DNA from: Leucaena leucocephala
Lineage: Eukaryota; Streptophyta; Magnoliopsida; Fabales; Fabaceae
DNA: 64,000 nt
Direction of reading: 5' to 3'
Assembly (NCBI GenBank): GCA_037074615.1
Contig: CM073537.1
Span: 16,821,989 to 16,885,988, forward strand
A program made the position numbers and the translations under genes. Under the pieces are notes generated by a model. That model did no database searches, was not told the DNA's origin, and saw nothing but the letters and a program-made list of their open reading frames with translations. How positions within the stretch are numbered: the stretch's first letter is position 1; each line of letters opens with the position of its first letter. Shown here piece after piece: positions 49,600-58,770 of this stretch.

Positions 49600-50125
49600 C
49601 ACTGATCTTGGTAGCTTGGGTAGAGCACGAGTTCTATGCAGCGTATTCCGGTCTATCTAGACAGGAATGGAAAACAAACCGCCACTTGGGGCTGTAGTAT
49701 ATTCTAAGGGTTGGGTTGTTGGCCCATTAAAGCAGTACGTGAGCTGGGAGACAATTCGGTCCATATTTGGGGCCACGGGGAACAAAATAAAGAGGGCCAT
49801 CTCAGCAGAAGGATAAGGACCTGCAACGGCAGAGACTACTTACCCTCTTATCTTCTTGTTTCTAGCCGTCTGTTATGAGTCCAGGAAGCCTGGAATCCTA
49901 AATATGAGGTATCCCTTAAAATAGAGATAGAGAAAGGCGGGTAGGGCTTCCACAAGAGTCTCCTCACTCTCACCTGATCACTGCGACCCCTTTTGTGAGG
50001 AAGCACCCCTTCTCCTAAAATTACAAGGCTATTTTATAAGAATAAGAGGTGTTAAGCTTTTCATCGTCCTGCCGCCGAGCTATTTTTTCGCATGACCTCC
50101 CCTATAGTATTGTCAACGCATTTTC
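49600..50125. other. Organelle-derived rRNA mosaic (NUMT/NUPT)
   Basis: 49708-49770 (+) matches plant mitochondrial 26S rRNA: GGCCCATTAAAGCAGTACGT then GAGCTGGG and AATTCGGTCCATAT, with about 17 bases of the conserved helix missing at about 49748. 49999-50037 resembles the complement of large-subunit rRNA (AAGCACCCCTTCTCCTAAAA). 50062-50120 matches the complement of plastid 5S rRNA (GCCGAGCTATTTTTTCGCAT, GACCTCCCCTATAGTATTGT). Opposite orientations and two organelle sources, with point changes typical of old nuclear copies, indicate a rearranged insertion. None is a functional rRNA gene. Confidence 0.78.
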
Positions 50126-50204
50126 TTTGTCCTTTAATTCAACAAATATATTATTGGTTACATAAGAAGAAATTGTATAGTTTGGGAGTTGGCAATAATT
50201 TTTT

Positions 50205-51370
50205 TATTAAGGTCCAGCACCCCAATATTTTCTTGGATGCATCCACTACCATAAAGTTTTTTATGGGCAATTTCACCCTTAAATTAATTTTTATGTACAA
50301 TCTATTATAACCCTAATAGAAATTTATTTTGATTGTTAAAATGTTGATTAAGGAAATTGTTAAAATGTTGATTAAGGAAACTTTTGACTAAGAATTATCT
50401 AGGTGGCATTTGAGTAGGACTGCTTATGTGGCAAACTTTAAGGACATTTTCATCGTCTTCTTCCTAGTTTCAGCTGCAACCCTTCTTCTGTTCGTCACCG
50501 TCGAAGTTAAAGCTAAGTTTGAATCACCCATCCAAATATGATCCAATAGGGGACCATAATGGATCACTGGAAAGAAAGAGTAAATGGGGTCACTTTGTCC
50601 TCTTTACCCTTGCCTCCCTAGTTCATCCTCAGATGCGATGGTTCTTGAGCGGCGACCCTCCCTCTCTTGTGAGATGGTGTTTAAGAGGCAACCTTCCCCC
50701 CTCTTGTGCGACGGTGCTTGACCGGCGACCCTTCCCTCTCCTACGATAATTATCTGACAAAACCCGCTGTTAGTATTCCTAGGTGAAATTGCTATGCACT
50801 TGTGACATGGTGAAATTGCGAATTTCTGATCATTTAGTCATTCATAGGTTTTGTTCAACTATGCCTCTCAGTTAATTTTCATATGAATTTGTGCCGACTT
50901 CATATTGGGAGACTGATAGTTAAATTACTCTCAGAGCCCAATTAGCTGTTTATTTCTTTTCTTTTCTTTTTTCTAGTTTTGAGTTAAAAGGCATCTCCTT
51001 CTATCTAATCTTCCTTCTCATAACCACCAGCAATGATCACCTCTTCATCCTCCTCTTAGGCATTGTCGACGCGAGATGTGTGGGATCGATTGGTCCGTGG
51101 GTTTTGATTTTTCAGTTGTGATGCTTTTGATATAAGAAATTTGTTCCCCTGATTGTGCCATGTAAATAGTCCTACTCAGATGCCACCTAGATAATTTGTG
51201 ATCAAAGGTTTGCCTAATCAGCATTTTAACAGTTAAAATTAAGCTTCTGTTAGGGTTAGATGTAATTGCACCATAAAAATTAGTTCAAAGTTAAAATTGC
51301 ATCATAAAAAATTTTAGGACACTGGATGTAGCCGAGAAAATATTTCGAGATGTTGGGTGTACCTTAACTC
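50205..51370. mobile_element. MULE-like element with ~220-bp TIRs and 9-bp TSD
   Basis: The left arm (50205-50430) and the complement of the right arm (51150-51370) align almost throughout. Shared blocks are AATATTTTCTTGG / AATATTTTCTCGG, AATTTTTTATG, AACCCTAATAGAA / AACCCTAACAGAA, TTGTTAAAATGTTGATTA and AATTATCTAGGTGGCATTTG. The 9-mer TAATTTTTT flanks both sides (50196-50204 and 51371-51379); it is low-complexity, so only moderate evidence. The left arm has an internal 22-bp duplication near 50338-50381. The ~720-bp interior is GC-richer, has no transposase, and includes a minisatellite. Confidence 0.78.
50635..50744 (+). repeat. Three-unit 36-37 bp minisatellite inside the MULE
   Basis: Units 50635-50670, 50671-50707 and 50708-50744 share the pattern GCGAYGGTNCTTGANCGGCGACC ending in CCCTCTCTTGT or similar. 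They are G+C-rich compared with the flanking DNA and open in the same frame for 76 codons. No protein family is recognised. Confidence 0.75.
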
Positions 51371-51379
51371 TAATTTTTT

Positions 51380-52079
51380 GTTTTTTTACAATTTTTGAAA
51401 TAATGATAAGAGGTGGATCATTTTTTATGAGCTTCAATAATCCGTGACAACCAAAGTGAATGTGATTGATTTTGGTTCTCTAGCGCCTCGTATAAGTAGT
51501 CAGCAGCCATGAATTCAATTCATCATCGTGCATGATTATTCTCCCAGGATAAAATATATTAAATAGAAAATAATATTTATATCTTTAAAAATAATAATAA
51601 TATCATATCTCAATGCCAATTAAACCACCTCACTGCCAATACCCTTGTCTTTGAGCAACTCATTATCGATAACTTTGCTCTGAAAATTTGTATCCGTTTG
51701 TCATTTTCCTTCATAATTTGAAGTCTATGAGATGCTCCTCCCTCTTTTGACCAATTCGAGGATAAGAATAGGGGAACGGAACTGTTGATAAATATAACTT
51801 TACATTACAAAATGATCTTTTAAATATTACATAGCTACTTTAATTTTTTTTTAATAATTATTATCTTTTTTCCATAAGGGGCACAGATATAAATTATTTT
51901 TTATTTTATCCTTAAATCCTCTTACGTTGAATGTGTGCTATTATTTTTATATTAATAATTAATTTAAATCTATCCTAAGACCTTAAACCTATCCAAAAGA
52001 ACCCAAGATCCACTCCTAAACTATACCTTTATAATTTAATTATTTTCTTATAATAGTAATTTATTAAAAAAACTAAATC

Positions 52080-52118
<39 letters not shown>

Positions 52119-53470
52119 AGAGAAAAAGTTGGAGTAGGGCCCGTTTAAATAAATTGAATATAATTAAAAAAATCATATATATACCGGAAGTCAGAAAATA
52201 ATAATATAACCATATATATAGTAGTTCGATTAGCTCACTAATAATAAATAATTATTATTTTATTTTTAAATTTATTTGTAATTACAAACTTATATTAATA
52301 ACTAGCAAATTACTCTTTTCACTTGTATAGATTACCCAAGCTTCCTCTTGCAAATTTCTTTTTACGTTGCTTCTTCAAAAACATGTTCATGTAGTTTTCC
52401 AATCATAACTCATAACATGACTTATAAATCACTACAGTCACACTGTTTTCATATACGCGAGCCAATATCAACTCCACCAATAGAGCTTCGGCTGTCCTTC
52501 ACATGTGAATGTGGATCACTGTGAACATGAATAAAATCAGTAAACATTCAACATAGAAAGGGAGATCCATAGGTATCATTGTAATTTACTAGGAAACATT
52601 CAATTTATAGTATAAATTCTTACTGAGGCAACCTATCAAATACAAGTAATCCAAATATATATATATATATACTGATTGGCCAAATGTAAATAATAATACT
52701 AAATCAAACCTCTTTTTTTAGTTTAAAATAACTTAAGTTCAGTAATTAATATAAGAGTTAGTTGACTTTTTTAATATAGATTAATAAACCCAAATAAATC
52801 ACTTAATTATAATTAATATAAGAAGTAATTTATTAATTTGAGTAGATTAAAGAGTATATAATATGAATTTATCTTAAGGGTTTGAATTTGATTATAATTA
52901 ACTCAATTAGTTGGTTTCGTCAATCTACATAAAAAATTTAATTAACTCTTATATTAAGGATGGGGAGAGAATAAATAACAATAATGAGCAAAACGACCTC
53001 TAAAGACTAGAGTTTCACACGCAAATCGAAGTATAAGCTTTTATTTAAAAAAAAAAATCATCAAATGTGAAACTCGAGAGAACCAAATCCATGAGACGGG
53101 ATAAACTAGAAACAAAAATGAGAATGTAGACATGGAGCGGGTTTGGTTATACATTAAAGAAGTGCTTTTGCACCCAGACTATAATTTGGGTCTAAAAGTA
53201 GCCAAATAATCTTATATTTGTACAAGTGATTATAGAGAAAAATCATGGTTTACATACTTGAAACCATAATTTTTAATAAACATCTCTTATTAATTTTTTT
53301 TAGATCATAAACATATGTAATGGTAATTTTGCCCCTCTTATATTTTGTCATCTTGTCAATTTATATAATTATCATTTTAACACATATCTTTTCTAATAAT
53401 TTATATATTAAAAAAGTCATTCTGATAATAACTATCTAAATATTTATTTTTTAAAATTATTTTTTAATCC
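51380..53470. other. AT-rich intergenic DNA
   Basis: Contains (TA)n microsatellites (52088-52115 and about 52657-52670) and a MITE (52735-52972). Otherwise I see no gene or recognisable element. Confidence 0.5.
52735..52972. mobile_element. Stowaway-like MITE with clear inverted ends
   Basis: The left end TTAATATAAGAGTTAGTTGAC and the complement of the right end (CTCTCCCCATCCTTAATATA followed by AGAGTTAATTAA) form matching termini. The CTCTCCCCATCC start resembles the Stowaway CTCCCTCCGTCC. It shares its interior with the other AT-rich MITEs in this window. Confidence 0.55.
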
Positions 53471-53471
53471 A

Positions 53472-53975
53472 TAATAGCAGCGGATGTTCTATCTGTTATG
53501 GTAAAATGGCTTGTGAAGAATGGTAAGTTGAAGGGAATTAAATTGGCAAACAAATGTTAAGTTGTAGGGATGGAACCAAAGGTTGTGTTAACCTTTGCTG
53601 GAAGAGAAATCACTGTGAAGGCAGTGACTAATGCTATCCCTATTTCCCTATGTCGTTTCAAATTTTAAAGATAGTTTGTAAGGTACGTATAAAGAGAATA
53701 AATGATTATGTTGCAGGATTTGAAGAGTTTGGGCATTAATATATTCATTAGTCATATTTTTTTATAGATATATCAATCTTTATTTTATGTATGATCGTTT
53801 TGTTGTGTTTCTATTTTGAATTAGGTTGTACTATAGGTTTTAAATGCTTTCTTTTATTTTGCTAGATTGTATGCGAGGTTGCTTTTTTTTTCTACAGGGG
53901 GTTAGTTAGTGTAAAAGATTTTTTGTGATTAATAAAATGAACTCTATTTGCTAAAAAAAGAAAAGAAACATCTCA
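53472..53975 (+). mobile_element. Decayed 3' end of an L1-type LINE
   Basis: Broken frames give ADVLSVMVKWLVKNGKLKGI, then AGREITVKAVTNAIPISL. These fit the region upstream of the RT catalytic motif and the conserved 'AGRE..IKAV..AIP' block of plant L1 reverse transcriptases. The catalytic FADD segment between them is missing. The 3' end carries the usual untranslated tail GATTAATAAAATGAACTC followed by an A-rich run. It is internally deleted, 5'-truncated and inactive. Confidence 0.7.
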
Positions 53976-54404
53976 AATAAAAAAAAAATTTCTCACCTCT
54001 CCATTATGAGCCTTGTATGAAACATAAAATATGCAAATTCTCGTGAACATATATCTTTATAGAATCTCAACCCATCTTTTATATTTAGGTTAAATTCATC
54101 TAGTTTATCAAATATCTTAGGACTTGATTTAATTATTATACCTTTAATAATGTTAAACAAGCATTTTAGATCTATTAAATACCATTCTTTCCTGTAGAAA
54201 AAGAAACAAAGACATTAACTTAAAAACAAATAGAAAAAAAATAAAATTGATGTATTAAATATTATATACCAATATTTTTATATTATATATTTTGTCTTCA
54301 CTATTCATATGAGTAAATAAAGAAATAAAGAATTATCACAAAAGTAGAAAACAGATATGAGTAATAAATAAGGCTAGTTGTCTTCTTTTATCCCTATGCT
54401 ATTC

Positions 54405-54560
54405 ATGATATGGTATCAGAGTGTAGTATCCAAGTTGACCTATCCGACTTTCCTTTCTCGACGATTCATTTCCTTTTTCTAACCTTACGCTACTCATGAT
54501 ACAGTATTAGAGGGTAAGGACTTGGTTTCCAAGATCATTAGCGTATCATGTTGGAACTTT
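54405..54560 (+). repeat. LTR-retrotransposon leader relics with tRNA-iMet primer site
   Basis: TGGTATCAGAG at 54411, the usual plant primer-binding site for initiator tRNA-Met, is followed by a second decayed copy (CAGTATTAGAGGG near 54502). A GGACTTGGTTTCCAAGATCA block follows that also occurs at 54961-55080. No LTR pair or gag/pol is seen. Confidence 0.45.
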
Positions 54561-54960
54561 ATCAAGAAGTCACAAGAAAAAGTTTTTAAAGCTCAACAAC
54601 AAAATCATGAGGTTCAATAATAGATATATTGAACTAAGCACATTTCATGAGTAACAAATAGCTTAACCAAGTTTTTCAATTTCAACTCAAAATAATTCTT
54701 TCAATTGAAATTTGATAATAATCCTTCAAAATTTGTGTGGATAAGTAGGTACAGCTGCTTCAAATCTAATGACGTCTTCCAAAACAACAAATTTTTTATT
54801 TGCAAAAAATACTTTCACAATTTCTTTACCTAAAAAGTTTGCCATAAAGTTGACCTCCAAAATGCTACAGTTGAGTTTTTTTTTTATTTATGATTTAACC
54901 TTTAAAAATTTTATCTTCCTATTTATATATCATTTATACATTTCACCTTACTCTACTTAT

Positions 54961-55080
54961 GATATGGTATCAGAGGGCGAGGACTTGGCTTTCCAACTGC
55001 GTTCGCATGTCACGATGGAAACTTTTTCAAGACGTCATATGACGCCGATATGGGCCTTGGGCCCAATCAATCTAAGTTAG
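54961..55080 (+). repeat. LTR-retrotransposon leader relic
   Basis: TGGTATCAGAGGGCGAGGAC (primer-site motif for tRNA-iMet) is followed by TTGGCTTTCCAAC and a CGATGGAAACTTTTTCAAGA block shared with 54500-54570. It ends in TTGGGCCCAATC and TTTTAGGGTTTTAA. No flanking LTRs are recognised. Confidence 0.45.
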
Positions 55081-55137
55081 TTTTAGGGTTTTAATTTATT
55101 GTCTAATATCCCTTAGGAGACAATATATTTAATTCTA

Positions 55138-55325
55138 CCAACGGGGGTTGGTCCGAGTGGTAAGCGGCTCGGTATCGCTTAAGCAAGGTCTCGAGTTCGA
55201 GCCTTGGCGTACGCAAAAAAATTCTGTTGGGAGACTCACTCACCATAGCCAGGTGCGCGACGCGGGTCGAATCCGGATGTAGTCGGGGCAAAGCTCCGGT
55301 GAACCGGGTGTAACCAAAAATATAT
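55138..55325 (+). mobile_element. Au-type SINE with perfect 15-bp TSD
   Basis: Begins CCAACGGGGGTTGGTCCGAG. It has a polymerase III A box (GGTCCGAGTGGTAAGC, 55150-55165) and B box (GAGTTCGAGCC, 55193-55203), a spacing typical of tRNA-derived SINEs. The body contains CGCGACGCGGGTCGAATCCG and TCCGGTGAACCGGGTGTAAC, the diagnostic 3' part of plant Au SINEs. It is flanked by the perfect 15-bp direct repeat ATATATTTAATTCTA (55123-55137 and 55326-55340), so it is a fairly recent insertion. Confidence 0.93.
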
Positions 55326-55774
55326 ATATATTTAATTCTATTCTATTTTGTATATTTATTCAAATTTTTTATTGATTATATGATAGGGTAAATCAAAGTA
55401 TTAACTCAACTTGGAATATAAGCCCATATATATATATATGCTGTTGTCATCTAAATAAATGACCGATTACTAAAATCAAATATTTCATATTTATATATTT
55501 TTAACTCAAAAAATGAATTAAGGAACAACATCTAAATTTATTTAAGTGGGAATGAACTTATTTCTCACCTCAAAAGCAGATATTTTTCTTCACCTTCAAC
55601 TTTTTCCTCTAGTCTCTTTTACTAAGAAAAAATGTTACATTTAAAAATTTATCATAATAAATATTGAAAATTAAAAAAAAATAATAGTATCTATTTTTAA
55701 TCTAAAGGATAAGTACTAAGGGTATAAGGCTACAAATAAGATTGAACCTATAATCTTCCACTTATAAATTTTTT

Positions 55775-55805
55775 TATGACACTAAATTATATAGTTAGTG
55801 TCATA
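55775..55805. repeat. Perfect 11-bp stem inverted repeat
   Basis: Arms TATGACACTAA (55775-55785) and TTAGTGTCATA (55795-55805) flank a 9-base loop. It lies in non-coding DNA 80 bp from the hAT element and no gene end is nearby, so a terminator role is not supported. Confidence 0.8.
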
Positions 55806-55884
55806 ATAATTTCATTTTATTTTTTAAAAGAGTGTTACTTTTATCATTTGACTTATTTTTTTCGTCAGGAATTGCCATATGTTG

Positions 55885-56637
55885 TAGGGGTGTGCATGAG
55901 CAGGGCAAGCCCTGTGCCCGGTGCCCTACCCAAAAAAAGTATGGGCTGCAAACCCGGCCCTGCCCGGTAAAAGCCCTAACTATTTTGGGCTGGGCATGCC
56001 CAAGTTTTGATGTCATACTCATGTTGTGAAAAAAATCTGCAATTATGAACTTATAAAATAATACCATATTCATATGTCTTTAAGACTTAAATAATATCTA
56101 TAATTCACTAAGAATAAAGCAACAAAAAGATAATAATTAAATTTTTGAAATCCGTTGTATGTAAAAAAAAAGTCTTGAAGTCTAAGTAATTTATAATTGT
56201 AACTTTGTATCAATCTCCCTAATATTGACAAAGATTAAGTATCTGAAAAAAAATAAATAATTATAATTTATAATGTAATTATATGATGATTAGCAAAGTT
56301 AAAAAAATTAATATAGTTATAAATATTAAAAGATATAACTTACATACTCAACTACTCATATTTTTAAAATGAACCTCTAGTCACCAGTAACTATCATATT
56401 CTCCTTTTTAAGTGTAGCATTTAGGAAAAAAAGTAAAAAAAATAAAAGAAGTGGTGCTCATGGGTAGGGCAGGGCAGGGCAGGGCAACCCCCTGCCCGGT
56501 GCCCAGCCCGAAAAAAGTATGGGCTAAATTTTGTAACCCGATGCCCAGCCCTGCCCTATATTTATCGGGTTGGATAGGGCTATTTTATTACGGGTTGGAC
56601 TGGGCATACCGGACCATAGGCATTATGCACAACCCTG
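55885..56637. mobile_element. 753-bp non-autonomous hAT element with 8-bp TSD
   Basis: Ends TAGGGGTGTGCAT and, reverse-complemented, CAGGGTTGTGCAT (11 of 13 identical), flanked by the perfect 8-bp direct repeat ATATGTTG at 55877-55884 and 56638-56645. Both subterminal regions are packed with GGGC/GCCC repeats (GTGCCCGGTGCCC, CCTGCCCGGTGCCC, AAAAAAGTATGGGCT). These are typical transposase-binding subterminal repeats of plant hAT elements. The AT-rich centre has no transposase. Confidence 0.9.
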
Positions 56638-57463
56638 ATATGTTGATGATATAATGATATGTCATTGTCAGCGACCTCCACAATGCTACAGTTGAGTTTT
56701 TTTATTTTTTATTTGACCTTAAAAAATTATCTTCCTATTTATGTACCCTTTGTACATTTCACCATTCACATTTGACATTAACTTTTTTCCTAAACATTCT
56801 AGTATTAACTCAACCTTGAATATGAATATATATATATTGTTGTCATTTGAATAAATGATTATTAACATCAAATAATTCATATTTATTATATTTTTAACTC
56901 AAAATTAAGAATTAAGGAATAAATCTTGAATTTATTTTAATAGAATTTAACTTATTTCTTGCCTCAAAATCTCGGGGAGAGAAGGTCATTTCATCCAAAA
57001 TCACATTGCAAACCTTTAGAAATCCCAACCAAACCCACCATTAAGCAATATTAAAGTTTTGAACTTTGTAGATAGAGATAAAGAAAGATTAATTAAGATA
57101 AATGATCATATGATCGTTAATCAATAAAAAATAAAAGAAAAAATTAACACTACAGTAGATTCATATATTTAACATCAAGCTCACCGCGATCTTACAAGAG
57201 ACTAACATCAGGCGAGCTGTAAAATTACAAGGGAAAATACTTGTATAAATATTGAATTTTCATTTATTAGATAGTATATTTATACGTATTTATCAAATTT
57301 CAATTATAAAATAGGAACCTTTTTCCCTTTTTATACTACATTTTTCCGGCCATTCGCAACAAACCAAATTTACACTGTTAGGGCCTTCATAAACTGGAAT
57401 TACCCGAAGGCGTACAATCCTAACACAGAAATAATTATGTTACGTGCAGCTAATAAAAATTAA

Positions 57464-57717
57464 TATAGATGATAAAAAATAAACCCGTCTCTTATAAAGA
57501 TATAAGTTCAATTTTCGCTACCCTCTGTGCCCTAGTCTTGATAAAAAACCAGTGTCGAACCTACTTAAACTTTCTTATACTAAAAAAAAATATAGATGAT
57601 AAAAAATAGACTCGTCTCTTATAAAGATATAAGTTTAATTTTCGCTACCCTCTATGCCCTAGTCTTGATAAGAAACCGGTGTCGAACCTACTTAAACTTT
57701 CTTGTATTAAAAAAAAA
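57464..57717 (+). repeat. Tandem pair of R2 SINE-like units (127-bp period)
   Basis: Copies 57464-57590 and 57591-57717 are about 92% identical. Each has TATAGATGATAAAAAATA, a TCGTCTCTTATAAAGATATA block, a box-B-like AAGTTCAATTTTCGCTACC, GTGTCGAACCTACTTAAACT and an A-rich end. The head-to-tail A-tail junction at 57583-57590 suggests local duplication or nested insertion of a SINE. Confidence 0.75.
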
Positions 57718-58770
57718 ATGATACAGTGTACACTTTTATAATATATCAATATATAAAATAACAATATTGTAAAAATAGGAAAAGGCAAAAGAGAGTGATA
57801 TAATAACAATACAAGCCAGAAATAGTTCATATATAACCAGTCAACAGTTCTCTTGTACTAATACAAACCCTTATGTATTATAAAGATACGCTTCAAGGAA
57901 GAATACAGTAGCCTAGGACATGTAGAAATGAACAATTTATGAACTAAGCGGATTCAAAAGAAAAAAGAAAAAGGTAATCCCTCTGCGCCATTGAATCCAA
58001 CATGAAAATCTGTTGAATTTAGGCTGCATTTCAAACTGCCATGACAATAACTGAGGACAATTCTATGTTGTTTCATTTTCCGTTCGCCATGACCAAACTA
58101 GTCATCCATTACAGGAAAAATATTAATTAACAAAATGCTATTCACCATTTGTTTATCCGCCCAACACAGGTTCAAATGGAACATGAAGGGGGTGGGTGAG
58201 TACCAGCAGACACTTTCCTGTCACGATCCATCCATGTGTCCCGACAAGATACCTACACAATAAGTCTGACCAAACTAATTAGTGACGCAGTCCAACGAAT
58301 CAGCAGAAATGAAACTGAAGGCCAATCTATCTCAAGAAAAAAAAGAAGAGACTGAAGACCACTGCATTGTCTAATGAGAGCCAAATTCAAGTGTCAAATG
58401 TAGGATTAAAATGCATCATCTTAAACAATGAAGAAACATGCAGTAAAATTTACCTCATTTTAAACAACTGATAAATTTGGAATTCAATGAAAACACACCA
58501 GCGTTATGAAATTCTATTTCCAAATATTTGTTTATAGCTTCATTATAAAAGAGAACCTTGTCAAACAACGAAGACAAATAATTGAAATCAGAATTTCTCT
58601 ATATATTTAGAATTTCCAAGGCAGGGCAATGTCCAGCTAAAGCTTTTGAGATTCATTAATATTGTATGTTAAGAAGCAATATTCAAATTTATCAATCAAC
58701 CATGATTACCCATACTCTAGTCAAAGAACAAGAACCATTATTACCCATATAGGACAAAGTAATGGATCTT
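57718..58770. other. 3' flank of the epimerase gene
   Basis: Moderately AT-rich DNA downstream of the epimerase stop codon. Part of it is probably the 3' untranslated region on the minus strand. No separate gene is recognised. Confidence 0.5.

Larger units (their letters stand above)
54850..56969. repeat. Duplicated host segment bracketing SINE and hAT insertions
   Basis: 54850-54948 matches 56671-56763 (ATGCTACAGTTGAGTTTTTT ... ATCTTCCTATTTAT ... ACATTTCACC). 55395-55575 matches 56800-56969 (AGTATTAACTCAAC ... TGTTGTCAT ... TTTTTAACTCAAA ... CTCAAA). In the left copy the two halves are separated by an insert (54949-55394) that carries the primer-site block and the Au SINE. Copies are roughly 80-85% identical. 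Confidence 0.65.

Noticed and set aside
49708..50120. Functional rRNA genes
   Set aside because: Only short, mutated fragments in opposite orientations; the conserved 26S segment has a deletion and the 5S match covers about half the molecule.
55138..55210. A functional tRNA gene
   Set aside because: The A and B boxes belong to a tRNA-derived SINE: the cloverleaf is incomplete and the body continues into the Au 3' region with TSDs.
55103..55291. 62-codon minus-strand frame
   Set aside because: It lies almost wholly inside the Au SINE and is not a gene.
55801..56073. Open frames across the hAT element's ends
   Set aside because: They arise from GGGC/GCCC subterminal repeats and do not resemble a transposase.
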